The translations under genes and the position numbers were made by a program. A model generated the notes under the pieces. The model saw only the letters and a program-made list of their open reading frames with translations. It did no database searches and was not told where the DNA came from. A DNA stretch of 64,000 bases, taken from Rhizobiales bacterium SYSU XM002 (GTDB lineage: Bacteria > Pseudomonadota > Alphaproteobacteria > Rhizobiales > Beijerinckiaceae). Below are positions 26,707 to 39,175 of this stretch, one piece after another (positions within the stretch are counted from its first letter, which is position 1; each line of letters opens with the position of its first letter). The stretch is taken from positions 53,861-117,860 of the forward strand of contig VWVY01000008.1 in the NCBI GenBank assembly GCA_009846685.1, given 5' to 3'.

Positions 26707-28710
26707 ATGAACAAGCCTCTTCGCCACGAGCCTGCGCCCCTCGCCGCCACGTCATCCGCGACGATGGCGAACGCGATCCGCATCCTCGCGATGGACGCGA
26801 TCGAAAAGGCGAAATCCGGTCATCCCGGCATGCCGATGGGCATGGCCGACGTCGCAACCGTGCTGTTCACGAAATTCCTCAAGATCGATCCGTCCCGCCC
26901 GGACTGGCCGGACCGCGACCGTTTCGTGCTTTCTGCCGGGCACGGTTCGATGCTGCAATACGCGCTCCATCATCTCCTCGGCTATGCCGACATGCCGATG
27001 AGCGAACTCCAGCGCTTCCGCCAGCTCGGCGCGAAGACTGCCGGACATCCGGAATACGGCCATGCGCTCGGCATCGAGACGACAACCGGCCCGCTGGGGC
27101 AGGGCATCGCGACAGCGGTCGGCATGGCGCTCGCCGAGCGGATGATGCAGGCGCGCTTCGGCTCCCGCCTCGTCGATCACCACACCTACGTCATTGCCGG
27201 CGATGGCTGCCTGATGGAGGGCATCAGCCACGAGGCGATCGACCTCGCGGGACACCTTCGCCTCTCGCGCCTCGTCGTGCTCTGGGACGACAACCGCATT
27301 TCCATCGACGGCTCGACCGCGCTTTCGACCTCGACCGACCAGATCGCGCGGTTCCGCGCATCCGGTTGGCATGTCCAGGCCATTGACGGGCACGACATGG
27401 CGGCCATCGAAGCCGCGCTCGGTGCGGCGAAGCGCAGTCGCAAGCCAAGCTTCATCGCCTGCCGCACCATTATTGGCAAGGGAGCGCCTAACAAGCAGGG
27501 CTCGGAGGTGACGCATGGCGCGCCGCTCGGCGTAGACGAGATCGCGGCGGCACGCGCAGAACTGGGCTGGAGTGCCGACCCGTTCGAAATGCCTGAAAAT
27601 GTCCTCGCCGCCTGGCGCGAGGCCGGTACCCGGAACGTCGGCACGCGCCTGGCGTGGGAGGATCGCCTCGCCAAGAGCCCGCGCCGCAAGCGTTTCGCTG
27701 CCGCAATGTCGGGCGAACTGTCGAAGGGCTTCTCCATCGACATGACGGCGTTCAAGAACGGCCTCGTCAACACCCGGCCGAAGGTTGCGACCCGCAAGGC
27801 GAGCGAGATGACGCTGGAGGTTATCAATCGCTCGATCCCGATCATGGCCGGCGGTTCGGCGGATCTGACCCATTCGAATCTCACGATCACCAAGGACCAG
27901 AGATCGGTCGAAGCCGGCGATTTCCGTGGCACATACATTCGTCACGGTATCCGCGAACATGGCATGGCGGCGGCGATGAACGGTCTTGCGCTGCATGGCG
28001 GCTTCATACCCTATGGCGGCACATTTCTGGTTTTTTCCGATTACATGCGCGGCGCGATGCGGCTTTCCGCGCTGATGGAACAACGCGTCATCTACGTGCT
28101 GACCCATGATTCCATCGGCCTCGGCGAGGACGGACCGACGCACCAGCCCGTCGAGCATCTCGCCATGCTGCGCGCGACGCCGAACCTCCTTGTCTTCCGT
28201 CCCTGTGACGCGTTGGAGACAGCCGAGGCCTGGGAGATCGCGCTCCAGAACCCGAAGTCGCCATCGGTTCTCTGCCTGTCGCGCCAGAACCTGCCGCTTC
28301 TTCGCACGGATGCGCGGATCAATCGCACGGCGCGCGGTGCCTATCTCCTGATCGAGCCGGCGCGCCCGCGCGATCTGACGCTTCTCGCTACCGGCTCCGA
28401 GGTCGAAATCGCGGTCGAGGCCGCGCGGCGGCTCGGTGAGATTGGCAAGTCCGTCGCGGTCGTCTCGATGCCGTCGTGGGAACTGTTTGGCCGGCAGGAT
28501 GATGCCTACCGCGCCCGTGTGCTCGGTACCGCGCCACGCATCGGTATCGAGGCAGCTGCGCGTCTTGGTTGGGACCGCTGGATCGGCGCAAACGGGTCCT
28601 TCATCGGTATGGACGGTTTCGGCGCCTCAGCCCCCGCGGCGGACCTCTACCGGCACTTCGGCATTACGGTCGAGGCAGTTGTCGCCAAGGCCCGTCAACT
28701 TATCGCCTGA
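26707..28710 (+). CDS. tkt: Transketolase
   Basis: 667-residue thiamine-diphosphate enzyme transferring two-carbon units between sugar phosphates in the regeneration phase of the Calvin cycle. The TPP motif starts at GDGCLMEG (165) and runs to the DDNRI about 30 residues on. N-terminal [15 protein letters not shown] and the pyrimidine-domain [13 protein letters not shown] and [20 protein letters not shown] blocks are canonical. The gene starts 16 bases after prk with GGGAGA, in the conserved cbbF-P-T order. Confidence 0.97.
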   Translation: MNKPLRHEPAPLAATSSATMANAIRILAMDAIEKAKSGHPGMPMGMADVATVLFTKFLKIDPSRPDWPDRDRFVLSAGHGSMLQYALHHLLGYADMPMSELQRFRQLGAKTAGHPEYGHALGIETTTGPLGQGIATAVGMALAERMMQARFGSRLVDHHTYVIAGDGCLMEGISHEAIDLAGHLRLSRLVVLWDDNRISIDGSTALSTSTDQIARFRASGWHVQAIDGHDMAAIEAALGAAKRSRKPSFIACRTIIGKGAPNKQGSEVTHGAPLGVDEIAAARAELGWSADPFEMPENVLAAWREAGTRNVGTRLAWEDRLAKSPRRKRFAAAMSGELSKGFSIDMTAFKNGLVNTRPKVATRKASEMTLEVINRSIPIMAGGSADLTHSNLTITKDQRSVEAGDFRGTYIRHGIREHGMAAAMNGLALHGGFIPYGGTFLVFSDYMRGAMRLSALMEQRVIYVLTHDSIGLGEDGPTHQPVEHLAMLRATPNLLVFRPCDALETAEAWEIALQNPKSPSVLCLSRQNLPLLRTDARINRTARGAYLLIEPARPRDLTLLATGSEVEIAVEAARRLGEIGKSVAVVSMPSWELFGRQDDAYRARVLGTAPRIGIEAAARLGWDRWIGANGSFIGMDGFGASAPAADLYRHFGITVEAVVAKARQLIA

Positions 28711-28721
28711 GGAGGAACCCC

Positions 28722-31296
<2,575 letters not shown>

Positions 31297-31307
31297 GGAG
31301 CACATCA

Positions 31308-31688
31308 ATGCGCATTACACAGGGCTGCTTTTCGTTTCTCCCCGATCTTACCGACGCGCAGATTTCGGCGCAGGTGCAATATTGTATTTCCCAAGGATGG
31401 GCGCTCGGCGTCGAATTCACCGACGATCCGCACCCCCGGAACACCTATTGGGAGATGTGGGGTCTGCCGATGTTCGACCTCGCCGATGCTGCTGGCGTCG
31501 TGCAGGAGATCAACGCCTGTCGTAAGGCACACCCGGAGGACTACGTCCGCATCAATGCCTTCGATAACACCCACGGCTGGGAGACGGTGCGCATGAGCTT
31601 CCTCGTCAACCGTCCCAAGGTCGAGAAGCCGCTCACGCTGGTCCGCTCGGAAGGGCAGGGTCGCAACCAGATCTACGCGATGCGTTGA
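31308..31688 (+). CDS. rbcS: RuBisCO small subunit, red-type
   Basis: 126-residue small subunit of the L8S8 enzyme. Conserved blocks [42 protein letters not shown] and YVRINAFDN are present. The C-terminal beta-hairpin extension ([25 protein letters not shown]) is the red-type extension that lines the central pore. GTGAGGAG precedes the ATG at 31308, so a longer frame from 31188 is rejected. Confidence 0.98.
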   Translation: MRITQGCFSFLPDLTDAQISAQVQYCISQGWALGVEFTDDPHPRNTYWEMWGLPMFDLADAAGVVQEINACRKAHPEDYVRINAFDNTHGWETVRMSFLVNRPKVEKPLTLVRSEGQGRNQIYAMR

Positions 31689-31695
31689 GGCGGTC

Positions 31696-32574
31696 ATGGA
31701 CAGGGAAGCGCGCATCGATCTTGCGGCGGACTACGCGGCATCGGGCATCGGCGACGTGCTCGACGCCCTCGATCGCGAGCTTGTCGGGTTGAAGCCCGTC
31801 AAGCTGCGAATCCGCCAGATCGCGGCGCTGCTGCTCGTCGAGAAGGCGCGCGAGCGTTACGGGCTCGGGGCCGGCGCCCCGACCCTGCATATGAGCTTCA
31901 CCGGCAACCCCGGCACCGGCAAGACCACGGTGGCGCTCCGCATGGCCGAGCTACTGCATAAGCTAGGCTATATCCGGCGCAATCATCTCGTCTCGGTGAC
32001 GCGGGACGATCTCGTGGGGCAATACATCGGCCACACCGCGCCCAAGACCAAGGAAGTCCTCAAGCGCGCGATGGGCGGGGTGCTCTTTATCGACGAAGCT
32101 TATTACCTCTATCGCCCCGAGAACGAGCGCGATTACGGGCAGGAGGCCATCGAGATTCTGCTGCAGGTGATGGAAAACCAGCGCGACGACCTCGTGGTGA
32201 TCCTTGCCGGCTACGCCGAGCGGATGGAGACCTTCTTTCGCTCCAACCCCGGTTTCAGGAGCCGCGTGGCGCATCACGTCGATTTCCCCGACTACGAAAA
32301 CGACGAGTTGCTCGCGATTGCGGAGAAGATGCTGGAAGGCCAGCACTACCATTTCTCGGAAAGCGCCCGCGGGGCTTTCGCCGACTATATCGCGGCGCGG
32401 AAGGCCCAGCCCCATTTCGCCAATGCCCGCTCGATCCGTAACGCGCTCGACCGCGCGCGGCTGCGGCAGGCCAACCGCCATTTCGAAGCGGGCATGCCGC
32501 TCACCATCGACGATCTCGCGACCTTCGAGGCCGAGGATATCCGCGCGAGTCGCGTGTTCAACGGAGGCGTCTGA
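31696..32574 (+). CDS. cbbX: CbbX, red-type RuBisCO activase (AAA+)
   Basis: 292-residue AAA+ remodelling ATPase that pulls the C-terminal tail of red-type RbcL to release inhibitory sugar phosphates; it is allosterically activated by RuBP. Walker A GNPGTGKT is at 70-77 and Walker B VLFIDEA at 129-135, with the pore-loop region [18 protein letters not shown] at about 104-121, sensor I in VILAGY and an arginine-finger region SNPGFRSRV. It is seven bases after rbcS and overlaps rpe by one base. Its presence confirms the red-type assignment. Confidence 0.97.
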   Translation: MDREARIDLAADYAASGIGDVLDALDRELVGLKPVKLRIRQIAALLLVEKARERYGLGAGAPTLHMSFTGNPGTGKTTVALRMAELLHKLGYIRRNHLVSVTRDDLVGQYIGHTAPKTKEVLKRAMGGVLFIDEAYYLYRPENERDYGQEAIEILLQVMENQRDDLVVILAGYAERMETFFRSNPGFRSRVAHHVDFPDYENDELLAIAEKMLEGQHYHFSESARGAFADYIAARKAQPHFANARSIRNALDRARLRQANRHFEAGMPLTIDDLATFEAEDIRASRVFNGGV

Positions 32575-33236
32575 TGCCGAACAGTCTGAAAATCGCTCCC
32601 TCGATCCTTTCCGCGGATTTCTCGCGGCTGGGGCAGGAGGTCGCGGATGTCATGGCGGCGGGCGGTGACTGGGTGCATCTTGACGTGATGGACGGGCATT
32701 TCGTGCCCAACATCACCTTCGGTCCGCCGGTGATCGCGGCGCTGCGCCCGCACTCAGACAAGGTGTTCGACTGCCACCTGATGATCGAGCCGTGCGATCC
32801 GTTTCTCGAAGCCTTTGCGAAGGCGGGCTGCGACATCATCACGGTGCACGCGGAGGCGACGACCCATCTCGACCGTTCGCTTCAGGCGATCCGGAACTTA
32901 GGCAAGAAGGCGGGCGTCTCGCTCAATCCCGCGACGCCCGAGAACGTCATCGAATATGTGCTCGACCGGCTCGATCTCGTGCTGGTGATGAGCGTCAACC
33001 CCGGTTTCGGCGGGCAGGCCTTCATCCCCTCGCAGGTGGAGAAGGTGCGCCGCGTCAAGGTCATGATCGGCGATCGCCCCATTCATATCGAGGTCGATGG
33101 CGGGGTGACCCCCGAGACCGCGCCGGCGCTGGTGAAGGCGGGGGCCGATGTGCTGGTCGCCGGTTCAGCGGTGTTCAGGGGCGGCAAGGCGCAATACGCT
33201 CCCAATATCGCGGCGATACGGGCCGCCTGCGGATGA
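32574..33236 (+). CDS. rpe: Ribulose-phosphate 3-epimerase (CbbE)
   Basis: Interconverts xylulose-5-phosphate and ribulose-5-phosphate to feed PRK. The 220-residue TIM barrel has the usual motifs: [32 protein letters not shown] (metal His and Asp), [11 protein letters not shown] and [11 protein letters not shown]. Start and stop both overlap neighbours (TGATG with cbbX, ATGA with cbbY), showing tight translational coupling. Confidence 0.97.
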   Translation: MPNSLKIAPSILSADFSRLGQEVADVMAAGGDWVHLDVMDGHFVPNITFGPPVIAALRPHSDKVFDCHLMIEPCDPFLEAFAKAGCDIITVHAEATTHLDRSLQAIRNLGKKAGVSLNPATPENVIEYVLDRLDLVLVMSVNPGFGGQAFIPSQVEKVRRVKVMIGDRPIHIEVDGGVTPETAPALVKAGADVLVAGSAVFRGGKAQYAPNIAAIRAACG

Positions 33237-33922
33237 TCGCGTCGCTGATCTTCGATGTTGATGGCACATTGGCCGAGACGGAGGACCTGCATCTCGAAGC
33301 CTTCAACGCCGCTTTCGTGGAAGAAGGGCTGCCGTGGCGTTGGGATGCATCGCTTTATGGCGCGCTTCTTGCCGTCACCGGCGGGAAGGAACGGATGCGC
33401 GCATACGCCGCACAGATCGGTGAAACGATCGACGAGGCCCGGATCACCCGCCTTCACGCCCACAAAACGGAAATCTACACGACCCGGCTGTTGGCCGGTA
33501 CCCTTCCGCTTCGTCCCGGTATCGCCGAACTTGTCGCCGAGGCGCGTGCTTGCGGGCTACGCCTTGCCATCGCCACAACGACAAGTCTGCCGAACGTGGA
33601 GGCCCTGCTTGCCGCCTCTTTCGGACCGGCGTGGCTTGAGCTGTTTCCGGTCATCGCCGCGGGGGATATGGTGCCGGCAAAGAAGCCCGCGCCGGACGTA
33701 TACCAACTGGCGCTGCGGAAGCTCGAACTCGCGCCACACGCGGCTATCGCGATCGAGGATTCGGCGAACGGCGTAAGAGCGGCCAGGGCCGCAGGTCTTA
33801 AGGTGATCGCGACACCGAGTCGCTGGCTCGGCGATGACGATCTCTCAGAAGCCGATACGCTGGTTCCGCCCGGCGAACATCCTGATATGCGGCTGGTGTG
33901 GTCGACCGCTCGATCCCGCTGA
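33233..33922 (+). CDS. cbbY: CbbY-type HAD phosphatase
   Basis: 229-residue HAD-superfamily hydrolase, last gene of the Calvin operon. Motif I is [14 protein letters not shown] with nucleophile and acid Asp, motif II is the threonine in ATTTSLPN, motif III the lysine in KKPAPDVY, and motif IV IEDSANG. In Rhodobacter, CbbY dephosphorylates xylulose-1,5-bisphosphate, a tight RuBisCO inhibitor released by CbbX, so cbbX and cbbY together form a repair pair. The alternative name gph (phosphoglycolate phosphatase) is possible from family similarity; the operon position next to cbbX favours CbbY. Confidence 0.88.
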   Translation: MIASLIFDVDGTLAETEDLHLEAFNAAFVEEGLPWRWDASLYGALLAVTGGKERMRAYAAQIGETIDEARITRLHAHKTEIYTTRLLAGTLPLRPGIAELVAEARACGLRLAIATTTSLPNVEALLAASFGPAWLELFPVIAAGDMVPAKKPAPDVYQLALRKLELAPHAAIAIEDSANGVRAARAAGLKVIATPSRWLGDDDLSEADTLVPPGEHPDMRLVWSTARSR

Positions 33923-33971
33923 CAGCCTGCGAAGGCGGGGCAGCAGGTTTTGGGGTGACGGGACCAATCGC

Positions 33972-36900
33972 TCAGTTCCCCGGCACGGGCGAAGGTAGCC
34001 CCCGCTTTTCGCACCAGGCGGCCAACTCTTCCACGGCTGCCTGTTTCACGGGGCCGAAACCGCGAATGTCGTCGGTGCAACGTGCCAGCGCCAGCAAATC
34101 CGCCGGGTTCCGGTTGGCAAGCCCGGCGACCAGCTTGTCGATGATCGTTTCATACCAGACGATCAGGTGCTGCTCCATGCGGCGCTCCGCCGTGTGCCCG
34201 AAGGGATCGAACGGGGTGCCGCGCAGTGCTTTCATTTGCGCCAGGAGCTTGAAGATCGGGGTCATCCAGCCGCCGAACGCCCGTTTCCGGGGTCGGCCAC
34301 GATGATCGCGATCCCGCGAAAGAAGCGGCGGCGCGAGGTGGTAGCGCACCTTGAAATTGCCCTCGAAGGTTTTGTCGAGCCCGGCGAGGAAGTCCGTTTT
34401 GGCGTGCAGCCGCGCAACCTCGTATTCGTCCTTGTAGCTCATCAGCCGGAACAGCGCGCGCGCGACCGCTTCGGTGATGCCCGTCGAGCCATGCGCGGCT
34501 TCAGCCTGCCGCACATGCGCGACAGAGCGGCGGTAGCGGTCGGCCCATGCCGCATTCTGGTAGGCTGCAAGGAAATTCACCCGCCGTGCGATGATCTCGT
34601 CGAGGGTCTCGGGTGGAGGAGGGGGCGGAGGCATCAACCGCTCCGGTGCGGCGATCGCCATACGGCCGAGCGTGAATGCCTGCTGGTTTCGTTCGACCGC
34701 GACTCCGTTCAGCATGATCGCCTGTTCGAGTGCGGCGAGGGAGAGCGGCAGCAAACCTTGCTGCCACGCCGCGCCGAGCAGGATCATGTTCGCGAAAACC
34801 GCATCGCCCATGATCTGCTCGGCCAGCGCATTGGCGTCGAACCTGACGAGATTGTCCGCGCCGACCACGCGGGCGATTTCCCCGATGCGCCGTTCCCTGG
34901 CGAGGGTAGCATCGCGATGGCGGACCACGTCGCCGGTAGGAATTTCGGCGGTATTGAGCAGTGCGCGCGTGCCGAGACGATAGGTGGTCGAGGCCTTGGG
35001 CGAGGAACTCACGACCATGTCGCAGCCGATCAGGGCATCGGCCGCCCCCTGATCGATGCGCGGTTGGAACAACGTGTCCGGCGCAGACGTCAGACGCAAG
35101 TAGCTGAGCACCGGGCCGAATTTCTGGGCAAAGCCGGTGAAGTCCAGCACCGAAACGCCCCGGCCATCGAGATGCGCTGCCATTGCCGCAATGGCGCCGA
35201 TCGTGATGACACCCGTTCCGCCGACGCCAGCGATCAGCACGTTCCAGCCGTCGGCGAGGGCGGGGAGGGGCGGGTATGGCAGTTTTGCCTTGCCGATGAT
35301 CTCCGCTGCGCGTCCTGCTGGTTTGCGGCGCTTGCCGCCTTCCACGGTCACGAAACTCGGGCAGAAGCCGTCAAGACAGGAGAAGTCCTGATTGCAGTTC
35401 GAGAGGTTGATCTGCCGCTTGCGGCCAAGCGGCGTTTCTTTCGGTTCGACCGAGAGGCAGTTCGATTGCACCGAACAGTCGCCGCAACCCTCGCAGACGA
35501 GATCGTTGATGACGACATGGCGAGCCGGAACAGGATCAATACCGCGCTTGCGGCGGCGACGCTTCTCGGTCGCGCAGGTCTGGGCGTAGATCAGGACCGT
35601 GACGCCGGGGATGTCGCGCAACTCGCGCTGAACCCCGTCGAGATCGTTGCGGGCGTGGAATGTCGTGCCGCGCGGAAAATCGCCGGAGTTGAAGGTTTCC
35701 GGCGCATCCGAGACCAGGGCGATGCGCTCGACCCCCTCGGCCCGGACGGCATGAGCGACGCGCGGAACGGAAATTGGTCCGTCGACCGGCTGACCGCCGG
35801 TCATCGCCACAGCATCGTTAAAGAGGATCTTGTAGGTGATATTGGCCTGCGCCGCGATCGCCTGCCGGATCGCCATCGAACCGGAGTGATACCAGGTGCC
35901 TTCGCCGAGGTTCTGGAATATGTGCCCCTTGCCGGTGAAACGGGATGAGGCCGCCCAGTTGACGCCCTCACCGCCCATCTGGATGAGCGAGGAGGTCTCC
36001 CGATCCATCCAGCTCGCCATGAAATGGCAGCCGATGCCGGCGAGCGCCTTCGAACCATCCGGCACCTTCGTCGAGGTGTTGTGCGGGCAGCCGGAGCAGA
36101 AATAGGGAGTGCGCGTGGCACCGGGCACGACGATCAGGCGATCCACCGCCGGCTTCAGCGCCTCTGCGCGGGCTGGCAGATTCATCTCCGGGAAGAAGCG
36201 GTGCAACCGCCCGGCGACGATCGGTGCGAGGAGCCGCGGCGAGAGCTCGCCGATCCAGGGCACGAGCCGGTTGCCAAATTCGTCATGCTTGCCGACCATG
36301 CGCTCGGGCTTGGCCTCGGGCGCATCGTAGAAATATTCCTTGAGCTGGCTCTCGATGATGCCGCGCTTCTCCTCGACGACGAGGATTTCCTGCTTGCCGC
36401 GCACGAAGCCGAGCGCATCGCGCAGGGGCAGCGGCCAGACCATGCCGACCTTGTAGATGTCGATGCCGAGCCGTCGGCATGCAGCCTCATCGAGTCTGAT
36501 GAGGCGCAGCGCCTCCATCAGGTCTAGATAGCCCTTGCCGGTGGTGACGATGCCGTAACGCGCATCTGGCAGGTCGTAGATTGTTCGGTCGATCGGGTTG
36601 GCACGGGCGAAGGCATAGACGGCGTGCTTCTTCGCCTCCATCCTCTCCTCGATCTGCGGGCCGGGCAGATCGGGCCAGCGATAGTGCAAGCCGCCGGGCG
36701 GCATATCGAAATCCGGCAGGATGAAACGCCGTTCCGGCGGCAGGTCGAAGCTCATCGCGCTTTCGACGGTCTCGGAAATCGCTTTGAAGCCGACCCACAT
36801 GCCGGAGAAGCGGCTGAGCGCGTAACCATAGGCGCCGAATTCGAGATATTCCGCCACCGAGGCCGGGTTGAGCGTCGGCATGAAGAAAGTCATGAACGCC

Positions 36901-37406
36901 ACATCCGACTGGTGCGGCATCGAGGAGGAAACGCAGCCGTGGTCGTCTCCCGCAATGACGAGAACCCCGCCATGCGGCGAGGCGCCATAGGCATTGCCGT
37001 GCTTCAGCGCATCGCCAGCACGATCGACGCCCGGCCCTTTGCCGTACCAGAGGCCGAAAACGCCCTGCACTGTCTTTCCGGCCTGCGTCTCGACCTGCTG
37101 CGAGCCGAGCACCGCCGTCGCCGCAAGGTCTTCGTTGACCGCCGGCAGGAACTCGATCCGATGGTCGGCGAGCAAGGTCTTCGCGCGCCAGAGTTCCTGA
37201 TCCACTGCCCCAAGCGGTGAGCCGCGATAGCCGGAAACGAGGCCGGCTGTGTCCAGCCCGGCGGCCTGATCGCGTCTTGCCTGATCGAGAACAACACGCA
37301 CCAGCGCCTGCGTCCCGGTCATGAACACCCGGCCGGAAGAGGCTGTGTAGCGGTTGTCCAGCCCGTAACTGCCCGTCCCCGGTGATTGCTGCGTTTGCGC
37401 TTTCAT
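33972..37406 (-). CDS. Fused indolepyruvate ferredoxin oxidoreductase (IorAB-like)
   Basis: 1144-residue single-chain 2-oxoacid oxidoreductase, oxidatively decarboxylating arylpyruvates with TPP and Fe-S clusters. The order seen is an N-terminal pyrimidine/transketolase-like part, a TPP-binding region with GIGCHFMASWMDRETSSLIQMGGEGVNWAA, a Cys-rich segment around residues 630-690 (CEGCGDCSVQSNC, CNQDFSCLDGFCPSF), and the gamma domain with GVGGTGVITIG near 740. The fusion and length (about 1150) are typical of proteobacterial aerobic homologues. A divergent Lrp regulator at 37565 probably controls it. Exact substrate (indolepyruvate, phenylpyruvate or related) is not certain. Confidence 0.92.
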   Translation of the reverse strand: MKAQTQQSPGTGSYGLDNRYTASSGRVFMTGTQALVRVVLDQARRDQAAGLDTAGLVSGYRGSPLGAVDQELWRAKTLLADHRIEFLPAVNEDLAATAVLGSQQVETQAGKTVQGVFGLWYGKGPGVDRAGDALKHGNAYGASPHGGVLVIAGDDHGCVSSSMPHQSDVAFMTFFMPTLNPASVAEYLEFGAYGYALSRFSGMWVGFKAISETVESAMSFDLPPERRFILPDFDMPPGGLHYRWPDLPGPQIEERMEAKKHAVYAFARANPIDRTIYDLPDARYGIVTTGKGYLDLMEALRLIRLDEAACRRLGIDIYKVGMVWPLPLRDALGFVRGKQEILVVEEKRGIIESQLKEYFYDAPEAKPERMVGKHDEFGNRLVPWIGELSPRLLAPIVAGRLHRFFPEMNLPARAEALKPAVDRLIVVPGATRTPYFCSGCPHNTSTKVPDGSKALAGIGCHFMASWMDRETSSLIQMGGEGVNWAASSRFTGKGHIFQNLGEGTWYHSGSMAIRQAIAAQANITYKILFNDAVAMTGGQPVDGPISVPRVAHAVRAEGVERIALVSDAPETFNSGDFPRGTTFHARNDLDGVQRELRDIPGVTVLIYAQTCATEKRRRRKRGIDPVPARHVVINDLVCEGCGDCSVQSNCLSVEPKETPLGRKRQINLSNCNQDFSCLDGFCPSFVTVEGGKRRKPAGRAAEIIGKAKLPYPPLPALADGWNVLIAGVGGTGVITIGAIAAMAAHLDGRGVSVLDFTGFAQKFGPVLSYLRLTSAPDTLFQPRIDQGAADALIGCDMVVSSSPKASTTYRLGTRALLNTAEIPTGDVVRHRDATLARERRIGEIARVVGADNLVRFDANALAEQIMGDAVFANMILLGAAWQQGLLPLSLAALEQAIMLNGVAVERNQQAFTLGRMAIAAPERLMPPPPPPPETLDEIIARRVNFLAAYQNAAWADRYRRSVAHVRQAEAAHGSTGITEAVARALFRLMSYKDEYEVARLHAKTDFLAGLDKTFEGNFKVRYHLAPPLLSRDRDHRGRPRKRAFGGWMTPIFKLLAQMKALRGTPFDPFGHTAERRMEQHLIVWYETIIDKLVAGLANRNPADLLALARCTDDIRGFGPVKQAAVEELAAWCEKRGLPSPVPGN

Positions 37407-37521
37407 TATGCACCCATTCCCGGATGGCCGCTCAGCGGCGGCATTCGGGTTGAGCCTAACGGATCATGGAGAAATATCCTGTCAGACAATCCGGATTTTG
37501 GCTTCAAATCGAATAAAACGA

Positions 37522-37556
37522 CCGATATATAATAGAGTAATGAAAAATTTTATCGG
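37522..37556. promoter_or_regulatory. Inverted repeat in the ior-lrp divergent promoter region
   Basis: CCGATA (37522-37527) and TATCGG (37551-37556) form an inverted repeat with a 23-base AT-rich centre that includes TATATAATAG, a good -10-like element for the + strand gene. It lies just before the Lrp gene start and could be its autoregulatory site. Supported only by symmetry and position. Confidence 0.35.
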
Positions 37557-37564
37557 AACATGAC

Positions 37565-38023
37565 ATGGAATTGACCGAAGCCGACCGCCGGATTTTGCGT
37601 CATCTCCAGCGTGACGTCAGGCTGTCGAATCAGGAGTTGGCGGAGGCCGTCGCCATGTCGCCTTCAGCCTGCTGGCGGCGCGTGAAGGTGCTCGAAGAAG
37701 CCGGAATTATCGCAGGTTATGCCGCCGTGCTGTCAGCGGACCGTGCGGGCTTCCACTTCTCGGCGATCCTGCATGTGACGCTTGCGCGGCACGAACACGG
37801 TCATGTCGAACAGTTCATCGAGGCGATTTCCCGGCGTCCCGAAGTGCTGGAGTGTTTCGCGACGACCGGCGAGGCGGACTATCACCTGCGTGTCGTCTCA
37901 CCGGATAAGGACGCCTACAACCGCTTTCTCGACGAGGTTCTGTTCCGGCTGCCCGGTGTCGCGCAGGTGCGAACCAATGTCGTCCTCAAGGAGCTCAAGT
38001 TGACGCTCGCGCTGCCGGTTTGA
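37565..38023 (+). CDS. Lrp/AsnC-family transcriptional regulator
   Basis: 152-residue regulator: N-terminal HTH (LTEADRRILRHLQRDVRLSNQELAEAVAMSPSACWRRVKVLE) followed by an effector-binding RAM domain (AILHVTLARHEHGHVEQF, CFATTGEADYHLRVVSPD). It is divergent from the indolepyruvate oxidoreductase, an arrangement common for amino-acid-responsive control of aromatic amino acid breakdown, so an aromatic amino acid is a likely effector (inference). The 273-bp gap to cspA contains no gene that I can support. Confidence 0.94.
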   Translation: MELTEADRRILRHLQRDVRLSNQELAEAVAMSPSACWRRVKVLEEAGIIAGYAAVLSADRAGFHFSAILHVTLARHEHGHVEQFIEAISRRPEVLECFATTGEADYHLRVVSPDKDAYNRFLDEVLFRLPGVAQVRTNVVLKELKLTLALPV

Positions 38024-38296
38024 CGGCGTATGCTCGGAGCGTTTGAGGCTGCGGGCGTTCAAGAAAATGCGGTGAATTTCGCCGTACATCCAATCTATCC
38101 GCTATTTGTTTGCGCCGCGTGCATCGACGTGCTAGCAGTACTCTATCGAGTTTTGGCCGACTGAATTTGCCCCTGCGGAAATGATTTTCCTCCTTGGCCG
38201 ACGATCTCTTCCTTCTCATCGATAGATGATGCGTGGGTGCGGTAAATCGTCCTCATCGGCGCGCTCTTTTTTCTTTTATCTACAAAGGTTATTCCC

Positions 38297-38509
38297 ATGC
38301 AGAACGGAACCGTCAAATGGTTCAATGCCCAAAAGGGCTTTGGTTTCATCCAGCCGGACAACGGCGGCACGGACGTGTTCGTCCATATCAGCGCCGTTGA
38401 ACGCGCAGGCCTGAACGGACTCAACGAAGGCCAGAAGGTATCGTTCGAGATCGTCGCCGATCGTCGCACCGGCAAGTCGGCGGCGGATCGCCTCCAGATC
38501 GTCGGCTGA
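38297..38509 (+). CDS. Cold-shock protein (CspA family)
   Basis: 70-residue OB-fold RNA-binding protein with RNP1 KGFGFIQP and RNP2 VFVHIS, acting as an RNA chaperone. A long T-rich leader (CTCTTTTTTCTTTTATC before the start) is consistent with a csp mRNA untranslated region. It is followed by an S21 gene and a DEAD-box helicase gene, all functions needed for RNA unfolding and translation at low temperature. Confidence 0.97.
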   Translation: MQNGTVKWFNAQKGFGFIQPDNGGTDVFVHISAVERAGLNGLNEGQKVSFEIVADRRTGKSAADRLQIVG

Positions 38510-38548
38510 ACCGACACCCGGCTTTGCTCACGAGCGTCCGGATTTTCG

Positions 38549-38572
38549 ATGCCGTCCCTCCAGGGGCGGCAT
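38549..38572 (+). other. Hairpin between cspA and rpsU
   Basis: A 10-bp stem (ATGCCGTCCC pairing with GGGGCGGCAT, one G-U pair) with a TCCA tetraloop lies between the two genes. There is no T-tract after it, so it is more likely an mRNA stability or processing element than a strong intrinsic terminator. Confidence 0.5.
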
Positions 38573-38606
38573 TCCCAAAGGCTTTGCCATTTTTCAGGAG
38601 AACGGA

Positions 38607-38882
38607 ATGCAGGTTCTGGTTCGCGACAACAATATCGAGCAGGCGCTTCGTGTCCTGAAGAAGAAAATGCAGCGCGAAGGCGTCTTTCGTGAAATGAGGC
38701 AGCGAAAGGCTTACGAAAAGCCCTCCGAGCGGAAGAATCGCGAAAAAGGCGAGGCTGTTCGTCGGGCGCGCAAGCAGCAGCGCAAGCAGATGCAGCGCGA
38801 AGGCTTGTTGCCGATGCCGAAGCCCAAGGCGCGCCCGGTTCGTGATCGCACAGCGCCGACACCGGCTGCCACTGGGCGCTGA
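38607..38882 (+). CDS. rpsU: 30S ribosomal protein S21
   Basis: 91-residue very basic protein with the S21 signature: [46 protein letters not shown]-terminal extension rich in Lys/Arg and Pro ([23 protein letters not shown]) follows, as is frequent in alphaproteobacterial S21. S21 helps start-site selection by the 30S subunit. CAGGAGAAC precedes the ATG. Its pairing with cspA suggests cold-responsive expression; alphaproteobacteria often carry a second rpsU copy. Confidence 0.95.
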   Translation: MQVLVRDNNIEQALRVLKKKMQREGVFREMRQRKAYEKPSERKNREKGEAVRRARKQQRKQMQREGLLPMPKPKARPVRDRTAPTPAATGR

Positions 38883-38950
38883 GCGCAGTTTCCGGATCGG
38901 TCCATCCGGGTCGATCCGCTCTACCGGGGCTTCGGCCCAAACCATTTGGC

Positions 38951-38979
38951 TTGACATTGCGGTGCAACAAGCCCAGATA
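38951..38979 (+). promoter_or_regulatory. Predicted sigma-70 promoter of the DEAD-box helicase gene
   Basis: TTGACA (38951-38956) is separated by 17 bases from CAGATA (38974-38979). A transcript starting here would have a leader of nearly 190 nt before the ATG at 39176, including a GCGCC-TTTC-GGCGC hairpin at 38995-39008. A long structured leader is typical of cold-inducible RNA helicase genes. Prediction from sequence only. Confidence 0.45.
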
Positions 38980-39175
38980 GCCCCCAGAACGTCAGCGCCT
39001 TTCGGCGCGTGAGCGAAGCAGCGTGAACGCACCCACCGGAAATCCGGTCGGCGGTGCCGGCTTCCCCCTTCAATCGTTCCCTTACCGGCTGCCCCATCAC
39101 GCGGGCGGCTCCTGTTTCCCCGGTCCGCGATTGCGCACCGGGCATGGCGGCCATGCGGCCGCCAAACCGAAAGAC

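Noticed and set aside
39023..39175. N-terminal extension of the DEAD-box helicase from GTG 39023
   Set aside because: No ribosome-binding site and no family-conserved residues; the helicase core begins at the ATG at 39176.
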